This document shows, piece by piece, positions 1 to 8,896 of a stretch of DNA of 50,245 nucleotides. The notes below the pieces were generated by a model. That model had not been told where the DNA came from. It saw nothing but the letters and a program-made list of their open reading frames with translations, and searched no databases. Position numbers and translations under genes: made by a program. The DNA is from Lachnospiraceae bacterium. Its GTDB lineage: Bacteria; Bacillota; Clostridia; Lachnospirales; Lachnospiraceae. The stretch covers positions 1 to 50,245 of the forward strand of contig JAAVXK010000064.1 in the NCBI GenBank assembly GCA_022790615.1, written 5' to 3'. Position 1 is the first letter of the stretch. Each line of letters opens with the position of its first letter.

Positions 1-67
1 GGTCAAATGTTATAATCTTCTCCTCAGGAATGTCAATCTCCCCAAACAGTCTGGTATTCGCTTTCAT
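1..67 (-). CDS. fliW: FliW, flagellar assembly factor (5' end only)
   Basis: Only the first 22 codons are inside the window; the rest lies beyond base 1. The translation begins MKANTRLFGEIDIPEEKI, which matches the usual FliW start (NTRLFGEIDI). FliW binds flagellin and antagonises the translational repressor CsrA, coupling flagellin synthesis to export. The start at 67 is preceded by AAAGGAG on the minus strand. It sits about 30 bases after flgL in the same direction, the common Firmicute order flgK-flgL-fliW-csrA, so csrA is expected just outside the window. Confidence 0.85.
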   Translation of the reverse strand, partial: MKANTRLFGEIDIPEEKIITFD

Positions 68-98
68 TCATTTTCTCCTTTCAGCTTATATGGATATA

Positions 99-1646
99 TC
101 AGATAAAATCAAGAAGCGAATTGCCAAGAACCTTTGCCGTTGCCGAAAGAGATGCCTGGTAAAGCAAATCCGCCTCCGTATATCTTATGAATGCCTCGCC
201 TATATCAACATCCTCATTTTCCGAAAGCAGGTCTTCATACGAAACCCTCAAATCGTCAAGCTTTGATTCGGTAAGCTCAAGTCTTTTATACCTCGCTCCC
301 AAATCCGATAGCGCCGTATTGAGCTGTTTCTGAAAGTCCTTAATTCCGGTAAGGCTTCTGCCGAAACTCTCCTGAAGTATCTTACCCTTGAGCGTGACCT
401 CTGTCTCAAGCTCTTCCTTGAGCCTGTTAAGACTTTCCAATATATTATTGCCGTTAGCGTCAACAGCGTCAACAGGTGTCTCCTCGATCTTTTTCTTAAC
501 ACTGTTAAGGTCCGCCGTAGTCACTGCAAGGTCATCCGAAGATTTGACTATACTGTCAATCATCCTTCCGATACCAAGAGATATCGCATCACTTCCAAGC
601 GTATTAACCGTAAGCATCTGACTGAAATTAATCTGATAATCTATCTTCTGCTCTTTTGGCGTCCTGTATTCTATAGTCTCGCCCGTTCCATGGTCATACA
701 CGTCACAGTTGAAGTAATGTTCAGGCCTTACGTTATCATCCGAAAAGTTGGTCTTATTGTATTCTACGCTGAAATCCTTCGCCGCACGTATCTCATCATA
801 TATTGCCTCGCCAAAAACAAGTTCGCCCGTTTCCGGAATGAACACAATCCCGTTCTCGCCAACCCCGTTATCATCCATATTGTATACAATGTTCTGGGGT
901 TCTTCCGAAAGGCTTTTCGTCACGGCAGTAACAGTCTTTTCATTGCCCGAAGCATCCTTATACGTAATTTTAACATAATCTCCCACAGAATCAAGGTTAT
1001 TTACATCATTTGTTGAATCAAGTTTGCTGTACGACAACGACATTTTATGACATTGCTTTAATTCCGGCGCCTGTGCCGCATACTGTTCCGCGCTTGTGCC
1101 TTCGGCGTACTCGGCGCCGCCGTACACATATTTGTCGTATGAAATCCCCGACGCCTCGGCATTCTCAACTATACTGTAAGTCTGGTTATTCTGAGGAGCC
1201 TCAAATATCATCTGCGTGTCAGTTCTATATCCCGCAAATACATATCTTCCAGCATAATCCGCATTCAGCTGCTGTTTGTATATGAATTCCTTATACTGTT
1301 TTATAGAATCTATAATATTCTGTCTGTCGTCAAAATTATAGGAATCACTAGCCGCCTCGTTGGCATATCCATACATATTCTCCAACATTCCGTTAACCTG
1401 CTTGAGCGCGCCCTCCGTTATGTCCATCCATGAAAAGGCGTCCGGTATATTCTTCTTAAGATACTGCTCAAGCTCAGACAGATTCGTTCTGTATTTTAAC
1501 GAGCGCACAGCGACAATCGGGTCGTCTGACGGAACGCTTATCTTCTGCTGCGTTGTATACTGCTCAAGATACTTTAAATAATTTTGTTTTGTTTTCTGCA
1601 TATTGACGACTGAGTTGTTAGTCATCATCGTACTTGTTACCCTCAT
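99..1646 (-). CDS. flgL: FlgL, flagellar hook-filament junction protein
   Basis: A 515-residue protein that forms the second junction ring between hook and filament. The N-terminus (MRVTSTMMTNNSV) and the C-terminus (TEADLLYQASLSATAKVLGNS) are the paired coiled-coil segments of the flagellin/HAP3 family. The central part, roughly residues 150-380, is variable and makes it longer than the roughly 300-residue enteric FlgL, so an inserted surface domain is likely. It lies 19 bases after the upstream flgK and just before fliW, in the expected late-flagellar order. Confidence 0.93.
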   Translation of the reverse strand: MRVTSTMMTNNSVVNMQKTKQNYLKYLEQYTTQQKISVPSDDPIVAVRSLKYRTNLSELEQYLKKNIPDAFSWMDITEGALKQVNGMLENMYGYANEAASDSYNFDDRQNIIDSIKQYKEFIYKQQLNADYAGRYVFAGYRTDTQMIFEAPQNNQTYSIVENAEASGISYDKYVYGGAEYAEGTSAEQYAAQAPELKQCHKMSLSYSKLDSTNDVNNLDSVGDYVKITYKDASGNEKTVTAVTKSLSEEPQNIVYNMDDNGVGENGIVFIPETGELVFGEAIYDEIRAAKDFSVEYNKTNFSDDNVRPEHYFNCDVYDHGTGETIEYRTPKEQKIDYQINFSQMLTVNTLGSDAISLGIGRMIDSIVKSSDDLAVTTADLNSVKKKIEETPVDAVDANGNNILESLNRLKEELETEVTLKGKILQESFGRSLTGIKDFQKQLNTALSDLGARYKRLELTESKLDDLRVSYEDLLSENEDVDIGEAFIRYTEADLLYQASLSATAKVLGNSLLDFI

Positions 1647-1665
1647 CGTATCTGTCTCCTTTCCA

Positions 1666-3522
1666 TTATACGGCCATTCCGTTAATCAGCCTGTCAAGAA
1701 CCTCGTCCATGACGGACACTACCTTGTACTGCGTGAACAAAAGCTGCCTGAACTTGACAAGGTCCGCCGTTTCTTCATCCTTGTCAACACCGGACACGGC
1801 CTCCCTCCTGTTATCAATCGCAACTATAACCTTAGCCTGCCCTTCGGCCATTGATTTTGCCTGTTTTCCGTCTATTCCTACCGAAGAAATGAGCGTACGC
1901 AGATAGGAATCCGGCGTTCCCTGTTCAAACATCTTATTATCTGATTTGAGGTTGTAGAGCTTTACAAGGTTGCTGTTATCCTCTACTCCGGCATTCGGTG
2001 CTTTCATACAGGCTATAAGTTTCGGATTGTCCAAAAGCTCCTGATTAACTGCAAAATTCAATCCGGTCATGCTGTAATAGGAAGCGTATAATTTTCCATC
2101 GTCCCCCCGTTTTGCAGCAGACGAAAAACCGTTTTCCACATTTTCTTCCAACACATAATTTTCCGAACTAACCTTATCCTTTACATTATACCAGTCAACG
2201 CCGCTGTTTCCATTAAGGTCATACCCTTCGTTGTGCACTTTATTAAACGCCGCTGAAAATGTCCTTGTAAATTCATTCAGCTTTGCCATATAATAAGGTA
2301 TTCCCTTATACGATATGGATTCTCCTATCAGAACTTTTTTTGAATTGTCGCCGGCATACTGAAGCGCCTTGAGCTGCGGCTCAGACATCTCTCCTCTTAA
2401 CGTGAACTCATATTCATACGTTCCGTCGTCCAAAACTTTAACCTCAAACGAATCATATTCATAATCTACATTTGCAATCGTAATCCTTCCCTTGCTTTCC
2501 GGAATATTAAGCAGCAATATATCATTACAGTTCGTATCTTTCACTTTAAATTTTGTCACGCCGTTTTCCGTTGACACAGACCCGGCCGTACCCCTGAAGT
2601 TATTCTCATTATTGCCGTCCCTGAACTCAATTAAAGCCTGCAGGGTTCCTCCGAGTATTCTGCTCCTCATATTAAATCCCTGTCCGTTATCCCACTCAAC
2701 CCTGAACAGATTGTCAATATCACACTGGCTTATGCCCGTATCCTGGGCAATGCACTTGAGCGTATGCGATTCTGTAGAGTCAACAAGCAGACCCCCGTTA
2801 ATATATACAAGGAACTGCGAGGTACCCGTACCTTCCTGCGGTGCGGTCTCTTTCACCTCAATATCTACTAACGCCGACAGCTTGTCGAGCAGCGCGTTCC
2901 TCTCGTCACGCAAATCATTTGCCATCTCGCCGGAAATCTCATATGTATTAATCTGTTTTGTTACAGATGCAATGGATGACCCAAGTGCGTTTATCTGCGA
3001 AATAACCGTCTCAATCTGGGTATTAGCCTCATCCTGAAGAACCTGCAGGGAATGTGCAAAATCAGCGACATCTTTTACAAATGTTTCAGACAATATCGCG
3101 GCGTCGGTTCTTTTTGTCATATCTGACGGCTCCCCGGTCATTGTTGTCAGGCTGTTGAAAAAATTATCAAAGGAAGTGGTAATTCCCGCAACGGTTTCAT
3201 CACCGGAATACAGATAACTCTCTATACACGACAGATAATATTCTTTCGTATCATATTCGCTCTGTATGGACTGGTTATAACGAAATTTATCGTCATAATA
3301 GACATTTCTCTGCTGGGTAATATTCACAATCTTAACGCCGGTACCAACCATGCCGTATTTGTTTGAAACCGACAATGCATTTTCAGCGGACAAATTCACA
3401 GTCTGCTTACAGTAGCCGGTTGTTCCGATATTTGAAAGGTTGTGCGCCGAAGTATTCATAGCAGCCTGATACGCGCTCATACCGGTCACACCAATATTAA
3501 GTCCAAAAAATGTTGAAGCCAT
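1666..3522 (-). CDS. flgK: FlgK paralog A, hook-associated protein 1
   Basis: A 618-residue junction protein joining hook and filament. The N-terminus (FFGLNIGVTGMSAYQAAMNT, then SAHNLSNIGTTGYCKQ) is the rod/hook-type basal-body motif. The C-terminus (DLVKFRQLLFTQYKVVSVMDEVLDRLINGM) is the flagellar basal-body C-terminal domain. Between them lie a coiled coil (about residues 150-220, with NDLRDERNALLDKLS) and a variable domain. It is the downstream member of a tandem flgK pair, 14 bases after the other copy. The two proteins are clearly divergent, so this is an old duplication rather than a recent copy. One of them may build a modified junction; which is the main HAP1 cannot be told from sequence alone. 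Confidence 0.9.
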   Translation of the reverse strand: MASTFFGLNIGVTGMSAYQAAMNTSAHNLSNIGTTGYCKQTVNLSAENALSVSNKYGMVGTGVKIVNITQQRNVYYDDKFRYNQSIQSEYDTKEYYLSCIESYLYSGDETVAGITTSFDNFFNSLTTMTGEPSDMTKRTDAAILSETFVKDVADFAHSLQVLQDEANTQIETVISQINALGSSIASVTKQINTYEISGEMANDLRDERNALLDKLSALVDIEVKETAPQEGTGTSQFLVYINGGLLVDSTESHTLKCIAQDTGISQCDIDNLFRVEWDNGQGFNMRSRILGGTLQALIEFRDGNNENNFRGTAGSVSTENGVTKFKVKDTNCNDILLLNIPESKGRITIANVDYEYDSFEVKVLDDGTYEYEFTLRGEMSEPQLKALQYAGDNSKKVLIGESISYKGIPYYMAKLNEFTRTFSAAFNKVHNEGYDLNGNSGVDWYNVKDKVSSENYVLEENVENGFSSAAKRGDDGKLYASYYSMTGLNFAVNQELLDNPKLIACMKAPNAGVEDNSNLVKLYNLKSDNKMFEQGTPDSYLRTLISSVGIDGKQAKSMAEGQAKVIVAIDNRREAVSGVDKDEETADLVKFRQLLFTQYKVVSVMDEVLDRLINGMAV

Positions 3523-3536
3523 ATCTATATACCCTC

Positions 3537-5315
3537 CTATAATGAAGTAATCAGTGTTTCAAGCATCTCATCAATAACCGTTATATATCTCGAGCACGCA
3601 CTATACATATGCTGGAACCTCACAAGGTCCACAAGCTCCTCGTCCGTAGACACGCTCGTAAGGCTCTTACGCTGTCCATCTACACTGTCGACAAGCGTAG
3701 TCTCCGATTCAATGAAGTTGTTCGCAATTTCGCCGCTCGTTCCTACCGTTCCCATCATACCTATATAAAAGTCGGTAAAACTGTACGCCGTATTAGATTC
3801 GGGGTCCAGCACAAGAACCGGGTCGTCCCATTTGTCAATTAGTTCCATAATATGGGACGATGCATATCCGCCGGCAAACCCTGATTTTGGATTCTCTATC
3901 AGCGGAAGATATGCGCTGTCAACTATAATATCAGAGTTAACTGACACCTGTGACAGCGTGTACAGGCTGAAAACATCATCCGGATCCTCTTCATTATATC
4001 TTTGAACAGTGACTGTCGTTCCGTCCGTAAGCGTAACCGTCTGCTCCGTGTATCTGTCATAAGTACCCCTCTTAAACAGTTCGTGTCCCATTTCCTTATT
4101 ACATCCGATTGGGGCATGCTCCGTATCAAGCACTTTTATTGTTTCGGTCGTTCCATCAGCGTTTACTATCTCTATCTCTTTATTCGGACAAAGCGCGTCA
4201 TTAATCGTTGTTACCATTCCATGAACAAGCGTGTCAAGCTGTGTCTGGAGAGTCGTTATTACCGAAGGTCTCACCATCTTGTTATAATAATCAACGTCGT
4301 CCTCAAACCGGTTCATCGCCCTGCGGTAGCCTGCCATATCAAGGACGCCGTTCTCATCCGTATAGTCCTCTTCCTTAGGCTGTATCGGCATATCGGTATA
4401 TTTGCCTGTAAACAAACCCCTTGTGGCGAGCACACCCTTAAGCATACCGACATCATTTCCCGCCTCAGGCGAGAACTCAATCCCTTCCCTGAAAACATCG
4501 CCTCCGCCGTTATCCGCCCATACAGGCTTTAACAACTCGCTTCCAGGATTAATCTGCTCGGTCTTCATTGTAAAGTATCTGTCCTCGGTCACGAGCGGAA
4601 TTCCTTCGACATTGACTATCACGGCGCCGTTCGAATACTCCTTGGTGAAAATCGGCACATACTTTGACAGTTCGTCAAGCGCCTCGTTTCTCTCGTCATA
4701 CAAATCATTCGGCTGCTGTCCGGTAACCTTGTATAATACAATGTCTGAATTAAGGTTATGTATCTTTTCTGACAAAGAATTAATTTTTTCTACCATATCC
4801 TTAATATTGGAATTAAGATTCACCTGATATTCATTTATCTGATTATAAAGCATCTTGCATTTCCCAAGAAACGAATCCGCTTCTGATACAAGAAGTTCCC
4901 TTGATGTTATGTCGTCAGGAAGTTTTGACAGTTCCTGAAAAGCCGCCCAAATATCTTTCATATCATTTGTGAACGACTGCCCTTTCAGTTCGCCAAAAAG
5001 GTCCTGCATCTCCGATACAGTCTCAGCCCTCACCTCGTAAAAGTTTAATCTGCCGTTTTCTTCCCTGTATCTTATATCAAGGAACTCGTTTCTTCTCTGC
5101 AGAACAAGCGACACATGGGTGCCTATACCCGTCTGGTCAAATCCCTTATAACTGTTATAAGTATTAATATACGTATGGTCGGCAACAATAAGCTGCTGCC
5201 TTACATACCCTTTTCTGTCGGCATTTGCAATATTATGCGCAGAAACGTTAAGTCCCGACTGCGCCACCTGTATACCGGACACACCGGCACTGAAGCTTGT
5301 AAGCAAACTACTCAT
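3537..5315 (-). CDS. flgK: FlgK paralog B, hook-associated protein 1
   Basis: A 592-residue HAP1-type protein. The N-terminus (LLTSFSAGVSGIQVAQSGLN, then SAHNIANADRKGYVRQ) and the C-terminus (DEELVDLVRFQHMYSACSRYITVIDEMLETL) are diagnostic of FlgK. The conserved NDLYDERNEALDELSKYV element lies near residue 210. It shares its ends and this element with the neighbouring FlgK but differs in the middle. It is separated from flgN by 124 bases that hold a small ACGGC/GCCGT hairpin and a run of seven T on the coding strand, possibly partial termination between flgN and the two flgK genes. RBS: AGGTGAT before the ATG. Confidence 0.9.
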   Translation of the reverse strand: MSSLLTSFSAGVSGIQVAQSGLNVSAHNIANADRKGYVRQQLIVADHTYINTYNSYKGFDQTGIGTHVSLVLQRRNEFLDIRYREENGRLNFYEVRAETVSEMQDLFGELKGQSFTNDMKDIWAAFQELSKLPDDITSRELLVSEADSFLGKCKMLYNQINEYQVNLNSNIKDMVEKINSLSEKIHNLNSDIVLYKVTGQQPNDLYDERNEALDELSKYVPIFTKEYSNGAVIVNVEGIPLVTEDRYFTMKTEQINPGSELLKPVWADNGGGDVFREGIEFSPEAGNDVGMLKGVLATRGLFTGKYTDMPIQPKEEDYTDENGVLDMAGYRRAMNRFEDDVDYYNKMVRPSVITTLQTQLDTLVHGMVTTINDALCPNKEIEIVNADGTTETIKVLDTEHAPIGCNKEMGHELFKRGTYDRYTEQTVTLTDGTTVTVQRYNEEDPDDVFSLYTLSQVSVNSDIIVDSAYLPLIENPKSGFAGGYASSHIMELIDKWDDPVLVLDPESNTAYSFTDFYIGMMGTVGTSGEIANNFIESETTLVDSVDGQRKSLTSVSTDEELVDLVRFQHMYSACSRYITVIDEMLETLITSL

Positions 5316-5439
5316 CCTATCACCTCATAATTCATATGGTTACTCAAAGTATATTGAAAGCACGGCAACGCCGTCCAAAGCACAAAAAAACACACAGCAT
5401 GTAAACGTTAAGCGAGAATAAGCTTTAAAAGCCCTTCTA

Positions 5440-5955
5440 CTATTGCTTCGCGTCAAACATCCCTGTGTGCGAAACTGACGCATCCGAAAACGATGCCCTT
5501 TTATTGTAGTTGTTATTCTCTGGAGCCATCCTTGTACTTTGCATAAGATTCATCGAGAATTCTATCATATCCAGAGACTCTTCTATCAACGATTTGTTTT
5601 GTAAATTAATATGTCTAAGGCGGTCAGTAACGGCTCTCAGTTCCTTCTGCACCGCTTTGAGCCTGCCCTGTTCTTCCGGCTGCTTCTCAAGAAAACCTAT
5701 AATCTTGTCAAGATTAATATCCTCTTCCCTGCGGTTAAGCACATCTTTTATATTCTTAACGCTTTTTTCACGCTTATTTTCAAAAAGCGTTATCTCATCC
5801 AAAAGATTCTGCTCATCCTGAGTAACCTCCGAAAGCCGTTCCAAATCATTCTCTATAATCGCAACAGCTTTCGACTCAGCTAATGGTATAAGCTTATCAT
5901 ATAATACCAGTTCGCCTTCCAAAGCACTGATTAATTCATCTATTATACTAGCCAA
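5440..5955 (-). CDS. flgN: FlgN-family flagellar export chaperone
   Basis: A 171-residue, almost wholly helical, charged protein. It starts MASIIDELISALEGELVLYD, then LIPLAESKAVAIIENDLERL, a pattern typical of FlgN/YvyG. FlgN binds the C-termini of FlgK and FlgL and delivers them to the export gate. Its place between flgM and two flgK genes fits that role. The tail from about residue 140 (APENNNYNKRASFSDAS) is polar and probably disordered. It follows flgM by 22 bases, so the two are probably co-transcribed. Confidence 0.85.
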   Translation of the reverse strand: MASIIDELISALEGELVLYDKLIPLAESKAVAIIENDLERLSEVTQDEQNLLDEITLFENKREKSVKNIKDVLNRREEDINLDKIIGFLEKQPEEQGRLKAVQKELRAVTDRLRHINLQNKSLIEESLDMIEFSMNLMQSTRMAPENNNYNKRASFSDASVSHTGMFDAKQ

Positions 5956-5977
5956 ACCATTTCTCCTTGTTCACAAT

Positions 5978-6250
5978 TCATCCAAAATATTTATCAACAA
6001 GTTTGTCTGCCAACCTATCCACGGACAAATCGTAGGTTCCTGACTTTATGGCCGATTTGAGTTCGGCAACCCGGTCTTCGCGTACCTCGGGAGCTTCACT
6101 AACCGCCTGCCTGGCAACACTTAACTCTTTGCCGAATGAGGATAGTTCAATCTTATCTGAACTGCCGCGGGATTTGCCCGCCTGAGCGTTATTCTTTGTT
6201 TTTGACGTCTGGTACATTTGATTAATCTGCATATAAGCGCCAATTTTCAC
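5978..6250 (-). CDS. flgM: FlgM, anti-sigma-28 factor
   Basis: A small protein of 90 residues. The C-terminal half (DKIELSSFGKELSVARQ, then VAELKSAIKSGTYDLSVDRL, then ADKLV) is the FlgM domain that binds the flagellar sigma factor until it is exported through the completed hook. The N-terminus is Gln/Asn/Lys-rich and probably disordered, as is usual. A GTG start at 6250 is chosen because AGGTAGGTG lies just ahead of it; a GTG three codons upstream would overlap that site. It is the first gene of the flagellar block, behind a sigma-28-like promoter, which would give the usual autoregulatory loop. Confidence 0.9.
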   Translation of the reverse strand: MKIGAYMQINQMYQTSKTKNNAQAGKSRGSSDKIELSSFGKELSVARQAVSEAPEVREDRVAELKSAIKSGTYDLSVDRLADKLVDKYFG

Positions 6251-6312
6251 AACAATCACCTACCTGTCTGGATATTAAATGATATATTATCTTTCTAACC
6301 ATCTAATATATT

Positions 6313-6344
6313 TATCGGTTACATATTATTATTCATTATAGCAG
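6313..6344 (-). promoter_or_regulatory. Promoter before flgM, sigma-28-like with overlapping extended -10
   Basis: On the minus strand ACCGATAA (6320-6313) lies 15 bases after TAAT (6339-6336), close to the Bacillus sigma-D pattern TAAA-N15-GCCGATAT. The same DNA also reads TGCTATAAT (6344-6336), an extended -10 for the housekeeping sigma factor. Either or both could drive flgM and the genes after it. The call rests on consensus matching only. Confidence 0.55.
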
Positions 6345-6364
6345 CAATTCAACTTTATGATTTT

Positions 6365-7630
6365 TTAATATTTTACTCCGGATAGTATATCGCAGAAATC
6401 AAACGTCGCAAAATAGTCCTTTGCCGTCTCGGCCCTTCGAATCATCTCCACATCGCCGTCTTCCTTTAAAAGAAGCTCCGCCGACCTCAATTTTCCATTG
6501 TAATTATACCCCATCGAATATCCATGCGCACCCGCGTCATGTATATAAAGATAGTCGCCCATCTCTATCTTTGGCAGCATTCTGTCTATAGCAAATTTGT
6601 CATTATTCTCACAGAGCGAGCCCGTTACATCATACTTATAACTGCACGGCTCGTCCTCTTTTCCAAGCACTGTTATATGGTGGTAAGCCCCATACATTGC
6701 AGGACGCATAAGATTGACCGCGCACGCGTCAACACCGATATATTCCTTATATATATGTTTCTCATGAATTGCCTTCGTTATTAATGCTCCGTACGGCGCA
6801 AGCATAAATCGGCCAAGCTCCGTAAATATCGCCACGTCATCCATTCCTTCCGGAACAAGTATCTTCTCATATTCCCTGCGGACTCCCTCGCCAATAACCA
6901 TAATGTCATTAGGCTCTTTATCAGGCGTATAAGGAACCCCTATTCCTCCCGAAAGGTTAATAAAAGAAATATGCGCGCCCGTCTCATTCTTAAGCGCAAC
7001 GGCAAGCTCAAACAGTATCTTTGCAAGCGTAGGATAGTACGTATTGTCGACTGTGTTACTCGCAAGAAATGCATGGATTCCAAAATTGCGGGCTCCCTTT
7101 TCCATAAGCTTTTTATACGCGCTTACCATCTGTTCCTTGGTCATTCCATATTTTGCGTCTCCCGGGTTGTCCATTATTTCTGTTCCAAGAGAAAAGACCC
7201 CGCCCGGATTGTACCTGCAACAGATCGTCTCGGGTATTCCGGCCGCATTTTCAAGAAACTCTACATGCGTATAGTCGTCAAGATTGATATACGCGCCAAG
7301 CTCTTTCGCTTTAATATATTCATCCGCAGGCGTCACATTTGAAGAAAACATTATATCATCATTTTTCATTCCGAGAGCCTCAACAAGCATCAGCTCTGTC
7401 ATAGACGAACAGTCCGCGCCGCAGCCTTCCTCTTTCAGTATATTTATAATAAACGGATTTGGCGTTGCCTTTACCGCAAAATACTCCCTAAAACCTTTGT
7501 TCCACGAAAATGCTTCTTTTATCTTCCTCGCATTTTCCCGTATTCCTTTTTCGTCGTATATATGAAATGGCGTAGGGTACTGTTTAACTATTTCCTCAAT
7601 CTTTTCTTTTGATACAAACGGTTTTTTCAT
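6365..7630 (-). CDS. lysA: Diaminopimelate decarboxylase
   Basis: A PLP enzyme of 421 residues that converts meso-diaminopimelate to L-lysine, the last step of lysine synthesis. The fold type III motif EYFAVKATPNP puts the Schiff-base lysine at K54. The glycine-rich phosphate loop is LSGGIGVPY, and the active-site cysteine segment is GSLCENND. The start at 7630 is chosen for the GAGGAG site before it; an in-frame ATG 23 codons upstream lacks one. The gene follows the M23 peptidase by about 65 bases on the same strand, so the two may share a transcript. Both touch diaminopimelate and the cell wall, though that link is only context. Confidence 0.9.
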   Translation of the reverse strand: MKKPFVSKEKIEEIVKQYPTPFHIYDEKGIRENARKIKEAFSWNKGFREYFAVKATPNPFIINILKEEGCGADCSSMTELMLVEALGMKNDDIMFSSNVTPADEYIKAKELGAYINLDDYTHVEFLENAAGIPETICCRYNPGGVFSLGTEIMDNPGDAKYGMTKEQMVSAYKKLMEKGARNFGIHAFLASNTVDNTYYPTLAKILFELAVALKNETGAHISFINLSGGIGVPYTPDKEPNDIMVIGEGVRREYEKILVPEGMDDVAIFTELGRFMLAPYGALITKAIHEKHIYKEYIGVDACAVNLMRPAMYGAYHHITVLGKEDEPCSYKYDVTGSLCENNDKFAIDRMLPKIEMGDYLYIHDAGAHGYSMGYNYNGKLRSAELLLKEDGDVEMIRRAETAKDYFATFDFCDILSGVKY

Positions 7631-7695
7631 ATTCTTCTCCTCATTTCCTGTGTTTTTTCTTATATTATCATACATATTGCCGAATGCACAATACT

Positions 7696-8580
7696 TCACG
7701 GCACAAATTCCTTTTTGAATCTGTCAGCGGATTTCAATACATAATACGGATTAAAACTAACCTCCTCATCATTGTAGTCACAATATATCCCCATATGCAG
7801 GTGGACGTCAAATTTGCCCTTCGTCCCCTCTTCCTTACCATACCCTGTATCTCCCATAGTCCCGATAACGGTTCCCGCCTTTATCTGCGCGCCCTCCTCG
7901 ATTCCCTCTGCATATTCCGCAAGATGCGCGTAATAAAAATAAGCCCCTCCCGGACTTCTTATACCCAGTCTGTAGCCTCCCAGCTCAAGCCAGCCCTTTT
8001 TTTCAACCACCCCGTCGGTCATACTGACGACAGGAAAATATCCCCTTGTATTATTTGCCGCCATTATATCCGTTCCCTCATGCTTTCTGTCGCCGCCGTA
8101 GTCTCTGGCAGAATTCCAGGAATCATCATATGGAGTTTCAACTCCCGCCCCAACGTCTTTCGGAACGGGAAAACATCTTATATCTCCATATATTTTTATG
8201 TAAACATTCAGCGCCTCGTCAAACACGTTCTCCGGAACTGCCTTTTTAAACATAACAGGCACTTCGCCGACAACGCCGTCGCCTTCCTCCCCATCCTGCC
8301 CGCCGCAGACGGAAGCATACATTTTTCTGTATACCATATTCCTTACTATTCCCTCGTTAAGCCCCGCAATATACAGCAAGTCGTCCTGATTTTTGTCAGT
8401 GTAAAATACTTTTTCAATTTCGCATTCAGACATGTCAATATTTCTCATATTATCAGAATACACATACCCTTCCCCTAATACGGCGCAAAGCGACAGCATA
8501 TGTATGTAGCCGTGTATCAGCACAACCAGCGCCGCGCATAAAATTACGGCAAAAAACATTTTTAATTTTATTTTCTTCAT
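7696..8580 (-). CDS. M23 family metallopeptidase, membrane-anchored
   Basis: A 294-residue LytM/M23 endopeptidase expected to cut peptide cross-links of peptidoglycan. An uncleaved signal anchor or signal peptide occupies residues 8-30. The zinc-site motifs are H167xxxD171 (HEGTD) and the H260xH262 pair (DVHLHMG), with the accessory histidine in YYAHL (H219). All expected ligands are present, so it should be active. The N-terminal part (residues 40-150) has no family I recognise. A promoter lies upstream at 8634-8663. It is more likely a wall-remodelling enzyme than a sporulation SpoIIQ type, but the exact role is open. Confidence 0.85.
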   Translation of the reverse strand: MKKIKLKMFFAVILCAALVVLIHGYIHMLSLCAVLGEGYVYSDNMRNIDMSECEIEKVFYTDKNQDDLLYIAGLNEGIVRNMVYRKMYASVCGGQDGEEGDGVVGEVPVMFKKAVPENVFDEALNVYIKIYGDIRCFPVPKDVGAGVETPYDDSWNSARDYGGDRKHEGTDIMAANNTRGYFPVVSMTDGVVEKKGWLELGGYRLGIRSPGGAYFYYAHLAEYAEGIEEGAQIKAGTVIGTMGDTGYGKEEGTKGKFDVHLHMGIYCDYNDEEVSFNPYYVLKSADRFKKEFVP

Positions 8581-8633
8581 AATTATAATGTTTCTTTTTC
8601 GGAGTCACTACTATTCATATGCAAACAGAATAT

Positions 8634-8663
8634 ATAATAGGATAATTTTTATATCTCTTTCAA
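8634..8663 (-). promoter_or_regulatory. Possible promoter of the M23 peptidase gene
   Basis: Minus strand TTGAAA (8663-8658), an 18-base spacer, then TATTAT (8639-8634), about 50 bases ahead of the start codon. The surrounding DNA is very AT-rich, so chance matches are easy. Confidence 0.4.
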
Positions 8664-8789
8664 GAATCTTCAAAAAGACCACAAGGAAAAAGAAAGTTGC
8701 TTGCGATATTTTCCGCGCCGGACGCGTGTTGCGAATGCAGCTAACTACATATCGCGCGAGTGCGCATCCTTAGCGGAGCGCTTTTTAAT
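8664..8789. other. Gene-free stretch with GC-rich hairpins
   Basis: No plausible gene. Within otherwise AT-rich flanks lies a GC-rich block: GCGATAT (8703-8709) pairs with ATATCGC (8749-8755), with CGCG/CGCG inside, and GCGC repeats follow near 8765-8781. It lies upstream of the M23 gene and downstream of the rny terminator. Nothing identifies it as a known RNA. Confidence 0.35.
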
Positions 8790-8842
8790 ATAAAAAGAAC
8801 CCTTCCGGATACGGCTGATACATACAGCCATCCCCGGAAGGG
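8790..8842 (-). terminator. Rho-independent terminator after rny
   Basis: On the minus strand a 9-bp stem CCCTTCCGG/CCGGAAGGG (8842-8834 with 8808-8800), extended by an inner GGCTG/CAGCC stem, is followed by TTCTTTTTAT. It begins about 55 bases past the rny stop and should end that transcript. Confidence 0.85.
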
Positions 8843-8896
8843 CTGGTCCTTACTATATGAATACATTATCAACTTACAACACCAATCGGATATGTA

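Noticed and set aside
2492-3037. 181-codon plus-strand open frame inside flgK
   Set aside because: It is antisense to a secure flagellar gene, has no ribosome site, and its composition is that of a reverse-complement shadow.
7609-8478. 289-codon plus-strand open frame over the M23 peptidase
   Set aside because: The minus-strand protein has all zinc ligands and a signal segment. The plus-strand frame has no domain and starts inside lysA.
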